This document shows positions 32,442 through 43,876 of a DNA stretch of 64,000 bases, piece after piece (positions within the stretch are counted from its first letter, which is position 1; each line of letters begins with the position of its first letter). Source of the stretch: Lingula anatina (lineage: Eukaryota; Brachiopoda; Lingulata; Lingulida; Lingulidae). The position numbers and the translations under genes were made by a program. Where the stretch lies: the NCBI RefSeq assembly GCF_001039355.2, contig NW_019774547.1, positions 124,001 through 188,000 of the forward strand, given 5' to 3'. The notes below the pieces were generated by a model. The model had not been told where the DNA came from, did no database searches, and was given only the letters and a program-made list of their open reading frames with translations.

Positions 32442-35400
32442 TTAGTCCTGCTTTGACTGTTGGGCCAAATCTTCATCACTAAAAGAGCTTAGTGATTCAC
32501 TATGTTTTAATTTTTTCATCTTGATACGCCGATGAGCTTGTTGTCGCAGTGCATTGTTCAGGCGCATGGAGAACCACATCCACAAGGACTCTGGGATGTA
32601 ACTGCAGAACCAAGACTACAAAAACACAAAATGAGACGCTATAAAAGATGGCATACACTTTATGGAATCTACTTTCAGATACTGAAGTTGAGCATGTTAG
32701 CAATTTTTTTAACAGACCTCTTTGACCTTAACTTTTGAGTTCCATAAGAGGCCTGTGTTCCAAAATTTGTGGCCCTATCTCAACTCCTCAAGTTACAGTG
32801 TTAAAAAAGTTTCACATGGCCTCTTTATTCTTTTTTTTTTTAAGTGACCCAAGGTCAATATTCATGAACTCCTTGAAAAACACCTTTCAGACTTTGGTGG
32901 TTGTATCATTACACTTTCTCAAGATATGTATTGCCTTCCAAGATTATGACAAGTAATTCTCAGCATGACTGACTAACCCCCAAACAAGTTTTGCAATCTA
33001 GACTAGGTATTTGCTGCAAAATGCATACAGGAAGATTAGCATAGGAAAGGTGATCAACATTGAACTCACCAATATTGAATGTGGCCAGTACCCTGTTGTT
33101 CTGGATGAAAACCCTATGGTAGCCACAGCATTTCTGGCATACACTTGTGCACTAGGAATAAGGGTGCTTGGATCAGATAATGTTTCACTATACTGCGTCA
33201 TCCGAGTGGCAACATACCAAGGCATGAGACACTGGACTATGATCCCCCTATCTTTGTATTCCACCTGCAATGCTCTGCTGAAGCAGTCAAGGTATGCCTG
33301 AAATAAGATCAAATGATTTCAGATATGTACATATTACACTATAGGTAACCAGATTAAAATTCAAAGAGAAGAACTTTATAACACTGGTGTTATTTAGTTT
33401 TGTTTTTTCTTTTTGGTTACAATAATTAACTAGACAAACAATCAGAATGATGTCTAATGACTCTCAATACCATTTGTTTATTTCCCACCAGTTAAATAAT
33501 TCCAATACTTAACAAAACCAATAAGAAAATGTATGCTATCAATGTTCTTCATGTTCTCAGTACCTAGACACAGTTACCTTTGTGGCAGAATAAACAGTCA
33601 TTTGTGGAGTGGGGAGAAAGCATGCACTGGAGGACATGTTCACAACAACACCTCTTCCCCTAAAATAAGAACTTTGTATAGAAACTTATGGATTTCTTGT
33701 AAGCCAAAAGTAATATTGTGAAAGTCAAGTTGGAACATCAATGCACCAGGAATATTCAATAGTACCAATGTTCCAGTCAAAATAATTATACATTTTATTT
33801 TTCAAATAAGTGCAAAATAAGGTGACACTCACCTGGCAACCATCTGAGGAAGAACCAAGTGAGTCATCTGGAAATCAAAAATTAGGTACCAAGTCAGATA
33901 AGTGAATAATTCTGTAGGACAGATTTAACCAAAATAAAAGAAATGCCTAAACTTTTAGGTCTAATCCAAAAAATTCTTACAAATATTTTGACCCATTCTA
34001 TGTCAGTTAGCTCAGATGAAACACAACATGCCCCCCTGTAACTCAAAATGTATATTATGATAGAAGGCCATGCAAAGATGTGCATGAATAAGATGGCTTT
34101 TTCCTTTACCTCATGTTCAAGCAATTTATTTATCAAGTTTTATATTGTTTTATTTTTCTACAAAATTTACAGCAAATGTAAGTTACCATTGTTGCAGCAG
34201 CTACATTTACATTCACTAATTGCCAAAGTCTCTGAAAATTGGAGAACAAAATGAGTTAGCTGATCTATCAACCACCCTCTCCAGGGAACCCTCAACACAA
34301 ACTTGTAAATAATGCACGTATATAGCAGATCACGCAGCATTACATGGTGTGTCTTCACTAGATCATATCTTTTTTATTTGATAGTACTTTCCATTCAAAA
34401 TATTCATCATATATTCCGATAATCCCATAACAGATGGAATTAACTTCACAGTTAATGAATGAACCTCTTTTAACCATTTTCTATTATAGAATTAATACCC
34501 ACTAATATCGCTGAATTTTAGTGTGTAAATCTAAAATAAAATATATATATATTCACATACCTCTGGCTGGACATCTAAGAAAAACTGGGGATAATCATAC
34601 ATAACACCTACATTATTAACTGAAAGCCAAAAGAAATACCATTTCTAAATCAAAGTTTCAATAAAAATGTTGAAACTGCTTTAATTCAGAATCCATGTAC
34701 ATGTCCTCAGTGATACTGTAATCAATGCCAATTTCAAACTTCCATAGGTGAGATTGCAACTGTACTTTGACCAAAGATAATTTGTAATCCACTTGGATTT
34801 AGTCTTCTTTGTTGAACAAATAGTCGTGCTTCCTTGTAATTCCAAATAACATTTTATCATGTCATTTTGTATATTTGTTTCCTTATGAAATCTGCTCTGG
34901 TTTTTAAACATACCTAAAATTCCTACTTCTTTGTCTTGAATCTTAGACTGAATACCAGGATATGCATCATCTGCTTCATTAAAATCCACTGGGACAATGC
35001 AGGTCTGCACTCCAAAGCTCTCCTCTGAAAACACCAAGATACAAATCAATATGCAGTCTTAAAATAGGCACGTCTCTCACTCTATGTATATGTACAACTA
35101 CCAGCATTATTTATGACAAAAATCTGACATCGAAACTGAGATCATGATATTTCAACCTTATCACAAGGCTTTCTTCAGGTGAACTTATTTTGAGTTGTCA
35201 CTGGTGTCATGTTCAACTGAAGAATACCTTGTGATAAAGTCAGAACATCGTGACTTCCCTTTCAGTGTAAGATGTAGTATTAGAATTATTTTCTTTTTTT
35301 TTCATTATCTTAGTATAATATAACTGGATAAATCAAAACTTTTACTTTGATATTTTTACGGCAGCATGTCTCATTCCTTCTACCTAAAGGTATGTTTCTA

Positions 35401-36382
35401 AAAAGAAACTTGAAATGCTTACCAATATCTTTCGCAACCTCCTGAAGTTTTTTCAGACCTCTGCTTACAAGTATGATATTAAGTCCACCACTGGCCAATT
35501 CATATGCATATGCCTTTCCTATGCCATGTGTGCAACCAGTTACAACTGAAATAAATTGCATTTTATATTGCAGGTACTAAACAGGTACTTACTTCAATAT
35601 TTGTTCTACATCACTCCTATTATTGCTATTAATGTTTTTTAATTCACTGTTGTACTGGAGTCTAAATGCAATAGATGTGCAAAATGGTAAGCTCTCAGGA
35701 AAGGGAGTGCACTTAATTCCATTTTGGAGACAGAAAACTTGAGCAATTAACTGGTCCCTAATTATGTATGGTATCCAACTAAAAAGGAAATGGCATTTTT
35801 TTTTTTTTTTTTTTTTTTTTTTTGACAAAAGCTGCCCATTCATTTGTAGATTACAGTATAATTTTAAGTACATGCAGTTTGCAATCATCGCGGATTGGTC
35901 TCTGATTCTTGTATGTCAATGAATCTCTCATACCTTGACATGTACTAAGTACTGTACATGTACATGTACATTTGTACATGTATTTACAAGTACTAGTACC
36001 ATGCTCAGTGAACATAATATTTTACAAACCGGAAAAATCGTAGTATTATACATTTTAGTCAAATGAAAGGCGCCTATGTCCATTTTGTTTTTCCATTTCT
36101 TTTCAAAGACACCTATGGTGCAAATTACTAAGCCTGTGACAGTTACACAAACAGCACACGCACCAAATCATTACCTGCCCAATGTCCATAGCGAACTAGA
36201 TCTCTGCGTCCAAATTTGGTGTAAAGAACGAATCGAATCGCGCTGACAACTTTGTAACTCAATCCAAGGGTCTTTCTTGCTGCATAAATTGCACCTATTA
36301 ATGCCAATGCGTCTCTAAATGATGTGAGGACACTAATAATTTCTTTTGCTAAAAAGCTGAAGCTATCGACCACTGCAGCCAT
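32442..36382 (-). CDS. HSDL1: Hydroxysteroid dehydrogenase-like protein 1 (SDR), with an intact active site
   Basis: Exons, 5' to 3': 36382-36175, 35545-35423, 35024-34914, 34619-34561, 34231-34187, 33867-33833, 33659-33578, 33297-33070, 32615-32442; 354 aa against 330 in human. The N-terminus [15 protein letters not shown] matches the vertebrate HSDL1 start. An in-frame ATG 28 codons upstream (36466) could extend it. Motifs seen are TGCTHGIG (cofactor), NNVG, S204 and Y217-x3-K221 (YSATK). Vertebrate HSDL1 has Phe at the Tyr position and is described as inactive, so this copy looks catalytically competent by sequence. The C-terminal WPHSI...[15 protein letters not shown] region matches the HSDL1 end and is followed by a Ser/Asp-rich tail. 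Human HSDL1 is reported to be mitochondrial; the location here is not shown. The gene is convergent with HSD17B12. Confidence 0.94.
35128..35270. mobile_element. Small fold-back element in an HSDL1 intron
   Basis: TTATCACAAGGCTTTCTTCA at 35158 onward is repeated inverted, with few mismatches, as TGAAGAATACCTTGTGATAA ending near 35236. Weaker inverted similarity extends outward on both sides. It has the form of a MITE, but no target duplication was identified. Confidence 0.6.
35796..35823. repeat. T28 homopolymer in an HSDL1 intron
   Basis: A run of 28 T on the + strand. It is likely length-variable and prone to sequencing error. Confidence 0.75.
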
Positions 36383-37204
36383 ATTTTCTTTCCTCTGTCC
36401 GAAAGAGCTCAGACCCAAGATAAGACCATACCATGACAAGACAAAGCCAGCTAGCTCATCTAGCATCCCAGTTACCACAATGGTATTTCCCCCAAGTCTA
36501 TCAAATGTTAGTTGAAATGTACCTATAAAATTTTTAAGTATATCAGATGCAATAAAAAATTGGTAACAGGTTACTAGCAGAACCTGTGGTCATAGAGTGA
36601 CTAAGTCTATATTTTAATCGCATTTTAATCTCTTAAAAAATACATTATCTGTTATCTTTATCATCAACAAACCATTTTTACCTTCATTAAACAGGATTTA
36701 TGAACTGGCAATTTTTATTAATAAATAGTCACTTTTCAACATGTAAATATATATATATATATATTTTTTTTTAAAGACATCTTACCGTACTTTGGCAGAA
36801 TGCACCTTTTTGTAATGTTGATAAGATTAAGGGGGGAATGTAGGTTTGAGATTTTCTCTTAAAATAAAGGTCTGGGCTTTTTTATTCCTGTCACATTCAT
36901 TTAATGTATCTTCAAAATATCTAATAATGCTTGGAACACAGCTCCAACTTCATCGTGTGACGTAATATTGGGATTTTGGGGACAAAAACGCCATTTTTAT
37001 ATTACACCTGATTTTCTCAGGCACCTGGACAGCTATAAACTTGCTTTTGATGGCATTAGAACACTTGAACAAAGTACTACAGCATGGAGTCAGGGATTTT
37101 TCTTCAGACACTTATTGTTGATTGTATCTATAAAAACGTGAAATTACATCAAAATATTAGGGAATTTTCACTTTCAAAGTCTATAAATTAGAAAAGAGAG
37201 GATC

Positions 37205-37500
37205 AATCAAAACGCGTATTTCGAGCAAATCCAATGTGTCGGAAAAGATTCATCTCAGCGCTGATCACAATCAAGAGCGACTATCAAAACAGCTTACGCG
37301 GAACAATAGGCACTGCTTTGCCGATCGCTGTTTATGACAAAGGGGGTATGACGCATCCCTGTTCTATTGTTTCTCGAGTCGGGCTGATGCTGCTGAGGTC
37401 CGCCCACCGAGTTTACCCATGCCAACGGCCCTTGACAACGAAGGCGGGGCATAGACCAGGCCACCGGTGCCGATGTGTGCAGCATCAGAATCCTCAGAAA
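37205..37500. other. GC/CpG-rich island in AT-rich surroundings
   Basis: Base composition shifts clearly, with many CpG, for example AACGCGTATTTCGAGC, GCCGATCGCTG, CTCGAGTCGGGC and CCGGTGCCGATG. Both strands are open for 87-97 codons, but neither translation resembles a family I know. Options are an HSDL1 promoter or 5' exon, an unrecognised repeat, or a piece of foreign or retroposed sequence. Confidence 0.45.
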
Positions 37501-37751
37501 AAAACATATTTTTTGTTCAAAATGTGAAAATTTTATTCTGTTAAACGTTAGATACACATTTAATCAATAATTAGACATAAAAAACCAAAAATGACGATTT
37601 TTAGCTATATTTGGGTACATCCGTCCCTTAAAACAAGTAAAACATGATTGAACTCTTCCAGTCAGAGATCCACACTTTTCTAGAAACAAGCTACCATCAT
37701 GTCCAAGATAGTATGCCAAGTAGCATGTTTTTTCAAGATAAGATGTACCTG

Positions 37752-37957
37752 CAGGGGCAGATCCAGTATAATGGAAGGGGGGCCGCGGATACAAAGCCAA
37801 CCCTCCTCACCAACCCCTTTTTAGAGGGTGAATGGTGCCAGCTAGTCAAAATTCTAATTTCAAATTTCTAATTTCAAGAGGAGACCATTGGTGTGATGTT
37901 TCGCAGAAATCGAAGGTGGGTCAGGATACCCCTGACACCCCTCTAAATCAGGCACTG
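37752..37957. mobile_element. hAT-like MITE relic
   Basis: It starts CAGGGGCAGATCCAG and ends with CCTCTAAATCAGGCACTG, whose reverse complement begins CAGTGCCTGATTTAG. CAG...GGCRGATCCAG-type ends are common in hAT elements. No exact 8-bp duplication was found, so the copy seems old or mis-bounded. Confidence 0.5.
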
Positions 37958-38052
37958 TACATGCAAACACAGTAAATGGTTCATGAGCTAACTTTATAAG
38001 CAATTGATCATGCTCAAAGTATAACAAAAAACAATCTTGAAATTATATTTTT

Positions 38053-38058
38053 TTTATT
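38053..38058 (-). terminator. Likely polyadenylation signal of TYSND1
   Basis: The minus-strand AATAAA (TTTATT on +) lies about 90 bp beyond the SKL-stop codons. Confidence 0.55.
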
Positions 38059-38145
38059 CTATTATAATACAGCTTTGATAATTGGCACTAATCAGTCCTA
38101 TAAATTATCACAAATTATCTGGTTACAGTTTTCCCCATTTGCACA

Positions 38146-41100
38146 TCAGAGTTTACTCTTCACCTCATCAGAGTCTTCATCTGAAAATAGATAAAACATG
38201 CTATTAAAACTGATTGTTCAAAATTATTGACATAATAAACATCTGGATTTGTACTTCTAAAGCAAAAGTGTGAATAAAAGTGTTGGTTAAAAACAAACAA
38301 TTAAAATGATTTATAACGTACAAAGTTTTGCAGTCTAATTTTCCTCTTTTTTTTTTACAATGTCTTTCTTAGGCCACACTTTTTTATTTTTATGGATGAC
38401 ATCCTGCGCGTGCACCGATTTTCGTCCGTTCTCAAAAAAAAAAAAAAAAAAAATCCCCCCTCCCCCCCTCCATCGAAGTCGGTTGTCGCAAACGTCGTTA
38501 TTCAATTTGCCAGAAAATGTGCTTTCTGCGCATGCGTATTACTGCCACGTGGAAATATGGCCGCTTTGCCATCAAATTCATCTCTAGGATTACTTTCAAA
38601 TTACAGGACAATTAATTATATAAAGTCATAAAGAGGCCGTCGTTTTGGGTTGTTATGCCATTGATATTGGGCATGGAGATATCCACTTTTTTACAATTAT
38701 GCGAAAGGCTGGCGGCGGCCAGCAATTATCGCCCGCAAAATTTCAGTGATATTCTGTCCAAAGCAACACATACCAGGTTTTTTTGTAGCGAAAAAAAAGG
38801 GTCGACAGGGCGTCGAGGTATCTGGTGGGCTGTAGGTCGGTCAGGCCACCCGACAGTTTGGCTGCTTCATGTGAGTCGAAGTAGACCAAATGGCATCGAC
38901 CGAAATGACCTTTTATAGAATTGGTAGTATTAAGCATATCTTTGCATCATTTTTTAACATTTCTGTGTAATGCTTTAATATTCTGAGAGTACAAATAAAG
39001 ACATGCTGTTTGTTTGATATTTGTTTTATTGATTGTTATACCAACAAAATGCATGAAATAACCTTAAATAGATTGGGCAGTGATGCAGCACGTCTATTAA
39101 GCCCGTAGCCAGCAATTTCAAAAGGGAAGGGGGGTTCTTTTTTTTGAAAAAGTGGACCATTTTCCATAAAAACTTAATGTATCTAGATCAAATTTTACCC
39201 AGAGTGGACCTTTTCCCAGCAAAAGGGGTGGTTCTTTCTAACCCCCTGGCTACGGGCCCGTCTATTCATACCCATAGATGGTGTGACTGAAATGCGCAAT
39301 ACACGGCAATACAGCGCAACATAGCCAATTCAGTCACACCCTATTCATGACTTTTTTTACCTTTCTGCAAAGTATTCACAATACTTTAATATTTTGAGAG
39401 CATGGATAAAGACATATTGTTAGTTTGATACGTGTTTCTGTGGTAAATTTGTGTTTCCAGCTGTGTACTGACAGCATTCCTTTACTTAAGAAACCTTTTT
39501 TTTTTTTGACTGTTTTTTTTTTCGCCCTCTCGCACCGATTTCGGGGTCCCCAAAGGATGTCATCCATAAAAATAAAAAAGTGTGGCTTTATCAACTATTT
39601 TTTGACTTAGCAAACAATTATTTTCTTTAAAACTGCCCAATTTCTGACACTATTTTTCTGTCTGTTACCTGTTTTTCTCAACAGCCAAAGGTTTTCAACT
39701 AATTTGTCTTTCACATGTAACTTTTCAAAGCAAGAAGGATCTGGAAAGAGAACAATTTCTATTTTTCACCTTGTACAATTCTTCACTTAAATGACTGCTA
39801 TGATGTACATGTAGCTTAAAGGTACATGCGAACCGAGCATCGGTGGAGCGTGGATTCCCAGTAACACATGTACACCACTTCTACTAGATTCTGATATGAC
39901 TCAAATAAATTCAACATGCCAAGGGATTAACTGAATAGATCACTCGATCAGCCATAAAAGACCTTTAGACTGCTCCTTTCTTTAAATTTTTGGTTGTAAA
40001 TTTAACCTACTTTCATGACCTACTTTCCTGCCCCATTGACATACAGTTTAGAATGCCAGCAGAAAAAGCCGTCCAAACATCATTTTTGGGTAAAATTAAA
40101 CAATGCCTTTTGGTAATTCTCTTAGTTATACTACTTGAAACTATATGCTGGCATTTGGTTGGTTTTTGTGACAAAAAATTGACTTTGTATGCATCTTTAA
40201 ACTTAATGATGTTTCATTTAATTTCATATCTTCATGAATATTAAGGTCATCTGTGTAAACTACTATTTTTGTGCAGCTAGAAAATTGAAAGAATACAGCT
40301 ATGTGCATAATCACTATTCTCAAAATGTGAATTCTAGTGACATAAATATAACATTACATGACATATCCGGTGGATCCACCATTTCTCTGATCCATGCATA
40401 GCAAATATATTCACACCAACAAACCATCATATTTGACGGTATATATTGTCTGTGACACTATTAATTCAACAATTCATACTGTCACTATTGTCTAACCTTT
40501 AGAACTGCTGTACTCTGATATCACTGGCCACAGCTCTGTAAAAGGAACACTCATGTTGACATGAGGATAGCTGGCTCCAGATTCTACATCTCTAGAATGA
40601 AATAAGTGAATGCATCTATGAGTGCATTCAGAACAAGTTGATCCATGGACTAAATATGGCTGATCCACATAAAAATGAAACCATTAAATCTCTGATGGTC
40701 TCCCACCTCCACACACCCCGTTGCTGCAGGAACCTAGAATTTAAAACTCTGAGCCAAGATTTAATCCGTCTAATGGTGCGCGTGGAGGTGGGGAGACCAT
40801 CAGGGGATTAGGGCAGCTTGCTTTTTAGTGGGGTCAGCCATATTTAGTTGGTAGATCAGTTAGTCCACGTATCATTTGTTCTGAATGCACTCTATGTACA
40901 CATACAAGTTATAACTGAACTTTCAAATATGAATCTACTTAAAAACTTATCTAAATGAGATATTTTTAACCTGTAATAGCTTGCACAAATCAGATCTAAA
41001 ACTTGGGGTTGACATTAAGGATTCAGAATTACATTTGTAAACTGGCAGTAATGGATGACATACATGCAGTGAAGTTTCAAAAACAAATTCCTCCCTAAAA

Positions 41101-43876
41101 AATGTTTGGTCTGGGCCAACACGGCATTCTGATTGATTTCAAACAAAACTCATACATTCTTTACAACTTTATGATGCAGACATTTTATCCCTCCTCCCTT
41201 CCATCATTTCATCTTTTAAAAAACAAGATCATCATTAAACCTGGTCCCTTAAACCTATTTGCTTTATATACTTTGCATTGCAAGTAACCATGCCAAGCAG
41301 CCTCCCAGATGAAGATACAACTGCTCCCCCACTTGCCCCGCCATGCACTGCACATGTTGTCTGAAAATGAGTGAAAATGAGTATTTCAGTGCAAAATTCA
41401 TTATGATACCACACTGTACCTCATTTGGCAAAACTGCAATCTAGTTTCATGATGTAAAATTCAAATTTCTTAGACTTAGATTTAAGAGAATGGAGCTGTT
41501 GCTCTTATGTAGACTACCTGGATCATCACACATTGTTGATCATTGGAAGGGGAAAAGATCACTTTGGACACCATTCCCTTAGATAAAGAAGGTGTTAGCT
41601 CTTTATCCACTGCAATCAGACCATGGCCAATTACAAAAACCTCAGCTCCTGAATTTGAAGAAAACAATTATGAATGTGAACTCATATTTAAGAGAATATT
41701 GCCTGTATAAAACAAGTAGACATAAAAACATTTAAGCTAAAATGGATTTGTGCATATATTAATATAATATGTAAACGAACAAAATATTAAGCTGTTTAAC
41801 CCTGACTCTTTTTACCTGTTTCTGCATGGTTCTCCATTCCAAAGTCTAAGTTCAGTCTTTGAGTCCTTTCATTATTATTGACCTTTCTATTAGGAATCAG
41901 TTTCAACACAGCTACATCATATACAGCACCCAATACATTCTTGTATAACACCTCGGCATTATGCCACAACTGTGAGTGGTCCAAATCTTGTCTCACCATC
42001 ACTGAAATTATTGCAGATGAGATCATTGTGGACCCAGATCTTTCCATCTCTTATAAATTTTGAGAAAATGTTTGAAACAATATCTTTTTTTACTGTTTGG
42101 AATTTTGTCAGTTTTTTATTCAGTTGTTAATTTTTTTTTAATAGTACATACAATATGTTTGAATTTGGATTTTGTCTTACAGATGGCAGATATAAGAAAG
42201 ATAACTTATCAAAACAATTTCAAATATGCTTTATATCAAATATTGTAAGTACATCCAGGTTTTGTGTTTTTCCCTGTACAATATATATGTCTTTCTTTAT
42301 TAACAAAATACCTTTTCTAGCATGGTTCCCTTTTAAAACATGACTGCATGTAAGGACAATACCATTTGTAGCATCTACAATAATTCCTGAGCCCCAGCTA
42401 CTGCCACATGTCACAAGGACCACTCTCCTGGACATAGCTAGAATGAATATAAGGACTATATATAATACAATATGACCTAGTTATTATCAAGATTCTTTTC
42501 ATTACTACTCACATGATAAATTTTCTTTTAAACTAAGTATATGGATTTTCAATGGATTAGCATACTTGTCATCTAATTTGTATTCAGAAAGTGTTAATCA
42601 CCTACCTTTTCACATGTATTGATTACTGTAACTCACCTTTAATGTTTTCCATCTTATCTTTGTTGGATGCTGTAAGGCTGAGATAAACTTCTTGTGGATT
42701 CCCAAGAACAAACTCCTGAAGAGAGTGAAACACTGCAGACAAACTACAAATTATAGCCATACCAATCCATTCATTGTTCTTCCAACACAGGGGAGAAACA
42801 ACAATACCACAAAGCCTTCTGCAAGAAAAGAAAACACATGGAATAGTCACTTTTCTAGTTCTATAATAGCAAATTAAGTAAAGCATACACAAACATGTAC
42901 ACAGATGGCTTGTGAAACTGGGCATAAACACATCAAAGGCAGGGACCTGAAGATGGCACACATACCAAAAGCTAAGGGGCTTTATACTAATTATATAGTC
43001 GATCTTAACTGCTGCACTTGACTTTCAATCTTATTTATTTATTTCTTAAAGAAGATCAACATGGTGATTATGATGTATATTCATAATACAACAATTAAAT
43101 TACCTCTGCAAATCATTGCAAGTCTCAACATAAAATGCCCCTCCCTCTGATCCAGGTATACATCTAGCATCAGTCAGAACCAGGCTACCATCTCTACTGA
43201 CATTTGACACAATTCCTTTGCTGAGCGAGTTCATAAAAACTTCTGGACTAAGACTACCAAATGGAGTGCCACATATATAAGATGTTTCACCAATAGTAAT
43301 CTGAGGCTGATCTGGGAACATGTCCACTTCAAGGTCACCCAGTTTTGACAAATCATGTCTAAGTTTCAGCACCACAAAGCAGGACAAAAGGATCTTTGAT
43401 ATAAGCTCTACTGCTTTGTCAGATGTCTCTTCAGATAGCTTCCAGCCATCCGATTCTGGCAAAAGTGCAAGTACCGTGTTGGCAAAGCATTTACACTTAA
43501 AAATACTAATAATGTCAGCAGGATATGAGTTGATGTTTGTCTCATAATTATCCTGTTGAGAACAGTTCACAACTGAAGTGTAGAAGTTTGGGTGGGCACC
43601 ATGACGTCGATGTTGAATGTCAGATTTTCTGACTTTTGTTTTAGATTTTAGCAATATAGAAATGTTACAAACTCCTGGTACATCTTTCTGGTACAAGCAA
43701 CCACTGCGGTGTAATTTAACTGATGTTCCTCTTGACATAAAGGATGTTAAGATTGATGCATGTGTCAGGACGATCCCCTTCTTTTGATCCAAAACCACAC
43801 CACTACAGCTTGCTTCTTCCAGCTTCTCCCGTTTGCCAGTTTTCCTTGCAATCACAACACATGTTTCTTCATACAT
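38146..43876 (-). CDS. TYSND1: Peroxisomal leader-peptide-processing serine protease
   Basis: Coding exons, 5' to 3': 43876-43104, 42818-42637, 42437-42312, 42001-41816, 41648-41518, 41360-41272, 40591-40497, 38180-38146; 538 aa (human 566). In animals TYSND1 cleaves the leader peptides of PTS2 proteins and processes several PTS1 beta-oxidation enzymes in the peroxisome. Trypsin-like triad: H351 (VLTCSHVLKG), D389 (YDVAVLKL), S476 (GGASGG). The N-terminal half keeps family blocks ICGTPFGSLSPEVFMNSLS, LTDARCIPGSEGGAF and SPLCWKNNEWIGMA. The protein ends SKL, a canonical PTS1. The ATG at 43876 sits one base after an acceptor (AG at 43878), so an upstream exon exists; a candidate in phase lies at 45892-45993. 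The last intron is 2.3 kb and full of transposon sequence. Confidence 0.95.
39099..39258. mobile_element. hAT-like MITE, CCCGTAGCC family, with 8-bp target duplication
   Basis: The ends are GCCCGTAGCCAG and CTGGCTACGGGC. CGTCTATT flanks it on both sides (39091-39098 and 39259-39266), an 8-bp duplication typical of hAT transposition. The interior is 160 bp and non-coding, and similar in inverse orientation to 1683-1813. It is nested inside the 38373-39586 composite. Confidence 0.82.
39281..39342. repeat. Small hairpin with GGTGTGACTGAA/TTCAGTCACACC arms
   Basis: Perfect 12-bp inverted arms surround about 38 bp. TATTCAT occurs just outside both sides, so this may itself be a tiny inserted element. 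Confidence 0.5.
40621..40891. mobile_element. Complete nested-inverted-repeat element flanked by CTATG
   Basis: The outer ends are AGTGCATTCAGAACAA and its inverse TTGTTCTGAATGCACT. An inner inverted pair lies inside: CTGATGGTCTCCCACCTCCA and TGGAGGTGGGGAGACCATCAG (split by one base). CTATG is repeated directly at both borders. The element is about 271 bp and non-coding, in a TYSND1 intron. Related incomplete copies lie at 29545-29742 and 31329-31498. The superfamily is not clear from a 5-bp duplication. Confidence 0.8.

Larger units (their letters stand above)
36383..38145. other. Region between the HSDL1 start and the TYSND1 stop
   Basis: This should contain the HSDL1 promoter and 5' UTR and the TYSND1 3' UTR (minus-strand AATAAA at 38053-38058, about 90 bp past the stop). 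A GC- and CpG-rich patch at 37205-37500 and a hAT-like relic at 37752-37957 are annotated separately. Confidence 0.5.
38373..39586. mobile_element. 1.2-kb inverted-repeat composite element in the last TYSND1 intron
   Basis: GCCACACTTTTTTATTTTTA at 38373 is repeated inverted as TAAAAATAAAAAAGTGTGGC ending at 39586. The match extends through TGGATGACATCCT and a GCACCGATTT block, giving arms of about 50 bp. The interior contains homopolymers, a roughly 53-bp direct duplication (38971-39023 against 39380-39434), a nested MITE (39099-39258) and a small hairpin (39281-39342). No transposase was seen. It could be a non-autonomous DNA transposon or two solo copies in opposite orientation. Confidence 0.6.

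Noticed and set aside
36383-36478. HSDL1 start further upstream (GTG at 36478 or ATG at 36466)
   Set aside because: MAAVVDSF at 36382 matches the vertebrate HSDL1 start. The ATG at 36466 remains possible, but the GTG is not a credible eukaryotic start.
37234-37557. Overlapping open frames of 97 (+) and 87 (-) codons
   Set aside because: They follow from the GC-rich composition, which depletes stops. The two translations show no domain, so the patch is reported only as a compositional island.
42220-42312. Extension of the TYSND1 His exon past 42312 (GILLIKKDIY...)
   Set aside because: It would break phase with the Asp exon. The AAAG|GTATTT donor at 42312 restores phase and gives a protease-like alignment (ARKVMVRQDL).
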